NCBI GenBank assembly: GCA_964420115.1
Contig: CAYQQO010000028.1
Coordinates: 1 to 7,996 of the forward strand
Length of the DNA: 7,996 nucleotides
From: CAYQQO01 sp964420115
GTDB taxonomy: Bacteria > Patescibacteriota > Minisyncoccia > Portnoybacterales > UBA2143
Direction: 5' to 3'
Part shown: positions 7,791 through 7,996 of the stretch, one piece after another
Position numbering within the stretch: the stretch's first letter is position 1
How the letters are laid out: every line of letters begins with the position of its first letter
Translations under genes and position numbers: made by a program
Notes under the pieces: generated by a model
Seen by the model: only the letters and a program-made list of their open reading frames with translations
What the model was told of the DNA's origin: nothing
Database searches by the model: none

Positions 7791-7818
7791 GCGGCAAAGG
7801 ACGTTGCCTCGCGGCAAA
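7791..7818. repeat. Small direct/inverted repeat between dnaE and the prepilin gene
   Basis: GCGGCAAA occurs twice (7791-7798 and 7811-7818), with TTGCC (7804-7808) between. TTGCC can pair with either GGCAA copy, giving two mutually exclusive 5-bp hairpins: 7793-7808 with a 6-base loop, or 7804-7817 with a TCGC loop. On the minus strand the second hairpin has a GCGA (GNRA-type) loop. No T-tract follows on either strand, so it is not an obvious intrinsic terminator. It overlaps the -35 box of the putative prepilin promoter. Confidence 0.45.
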
Positions 7819-7832
7819 AAAGATGTTAGAAT
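7804..7832 (+). promoter_or_regulatory. Putative prepilin gene promoter with extended -10
   Basis: The -35 TTGCCT (7804-7809, 4 of 6 matches) lies 17 bases from TAGAAT (7827-7832, 5 of 6), which is preceded by TGT, an extended -10. The predicted start near 7839 leaves about 12 bases of leader, which include AAGAAG (7840-7845), a weak ribosome site five bases before the ATG. The layout resembles the dnaE promoter upstream. It is a pattern match only, and read-through from dnaE is also possible. Confidence 0.45.
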
Positions 7833-7850
7833 AAAGTGTAAGAAGAACAT

Positions 7851-7996
7851 ATGGCAAAAAACAAAGGATTCACTTTATTAGAGCTGTTGGTTGTTATATC
7901 TGTTATAGGTCTGCTTTCCAGCATTATTATTACCAACACCGGCCCTGCCAGAGAGAACGCCCGAGACGCCAGAAGGCGCGCTGATTTAGACGCTAT
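7851..7996 (+). CDS. Type IV pilin-like / pseudopilin precursor, partial (3' end outside window)
   Basis: Only the first 48 codons are in the window. The N-terminus MAKNKG|FTLLELLVV is a classic class III prepilin signal: a short basic leader ending in G6, cleavage before F7 and the conserved glutamate at mature position 5. A hydrophobic helix runs to about residue 28. The following GPARENARDARRRADL is typical of pilin-like proteins from CPR bacteria. The product would be processed by prepilin peptidase (PilD), inserted in the membrane and assembled into a pilus or pseudopilus. Whether it is a major or minor pilin cannot be told from the N-terminus. An in-frame TAA at 7839-7841 makes this the first start. 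It lies 61 bases after the dnaE stop on the same strand. Confidence 0.93.
   Translation, partial: MAKNKGFTLLELLVVISVIGLLSSIIITNTGPARENARDARRRADLDA

Noticed and set aside
7793..7817. Hairpin as an intrinsic terminator for dnaE
   Set aside because: The 5-bp stems are followed by an A-rich stretch, not a T-run, on the plus strand, and there is no T-run in the right place on the minus strand.
7483..7857. 124-codon minus-strand open frame across the end of dnaE
   Set aside because: It is antisense to the conserved OB fold of dnaE, has no recognisable domain, and its start overlaps the beginning of the prepilin gene on the other strand.

Overview
The window looks like a fragment of a Candidate Phyla Radiation (Patescibacteria/Parcubacteria-type) genome. 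The evidence is a compact layout, an AT-rich composition, a type IV-like prepilin whose N-terminus ends in the ENARDARRRADL pattern common in these bacteria, a short DNA polymerase III alpha subunit, and a secreted protein ending in a dockerin-like module. The phylum is an inference from style and gene content; there is no rRNA or other taxonomic marker to confirm it.

Layout. Positions 1-158 hold no gene I can support: all three forward frames are closed by position 40, and no terminator is visible. On the minus strand lie two abutting genes: ligA (NAD-dependent DNA ligase, 4567 to 2540) and then a secreted GH51-like glycoside hydrolase with an inserted carbohydrate-binding-like domain and a C-terminal dockerin-like domain (2540 to 159). 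The two overlap by one base (TAATG). A 57-bp divergent intergenic region (4568-4624) separates ligA from dnaE on the plus strand (4625-7789). After a 61-bp gap with a small inverted/direct repeat and a likely promoter, a prepilin gene starts at 7851 and runs off the right edge.

How the genes fit together. ligA and dnaE are core replication genes fired from one very short, overlapping divergent promoter region. Both are predicted to make leaderless or nearly leaderless mRNAs. The glycosidase seems to be a passenger read from the ligA promoter, with its own good ribosome binding site. It and the prepilin are envelope or surface functions, one on each side of the replication pair. The most unusual object is the glycosidase: its GH51 fold is recognisable, but residues usually conserved around the sugar-binding pocket differ, and two extra modules are inserted into it.
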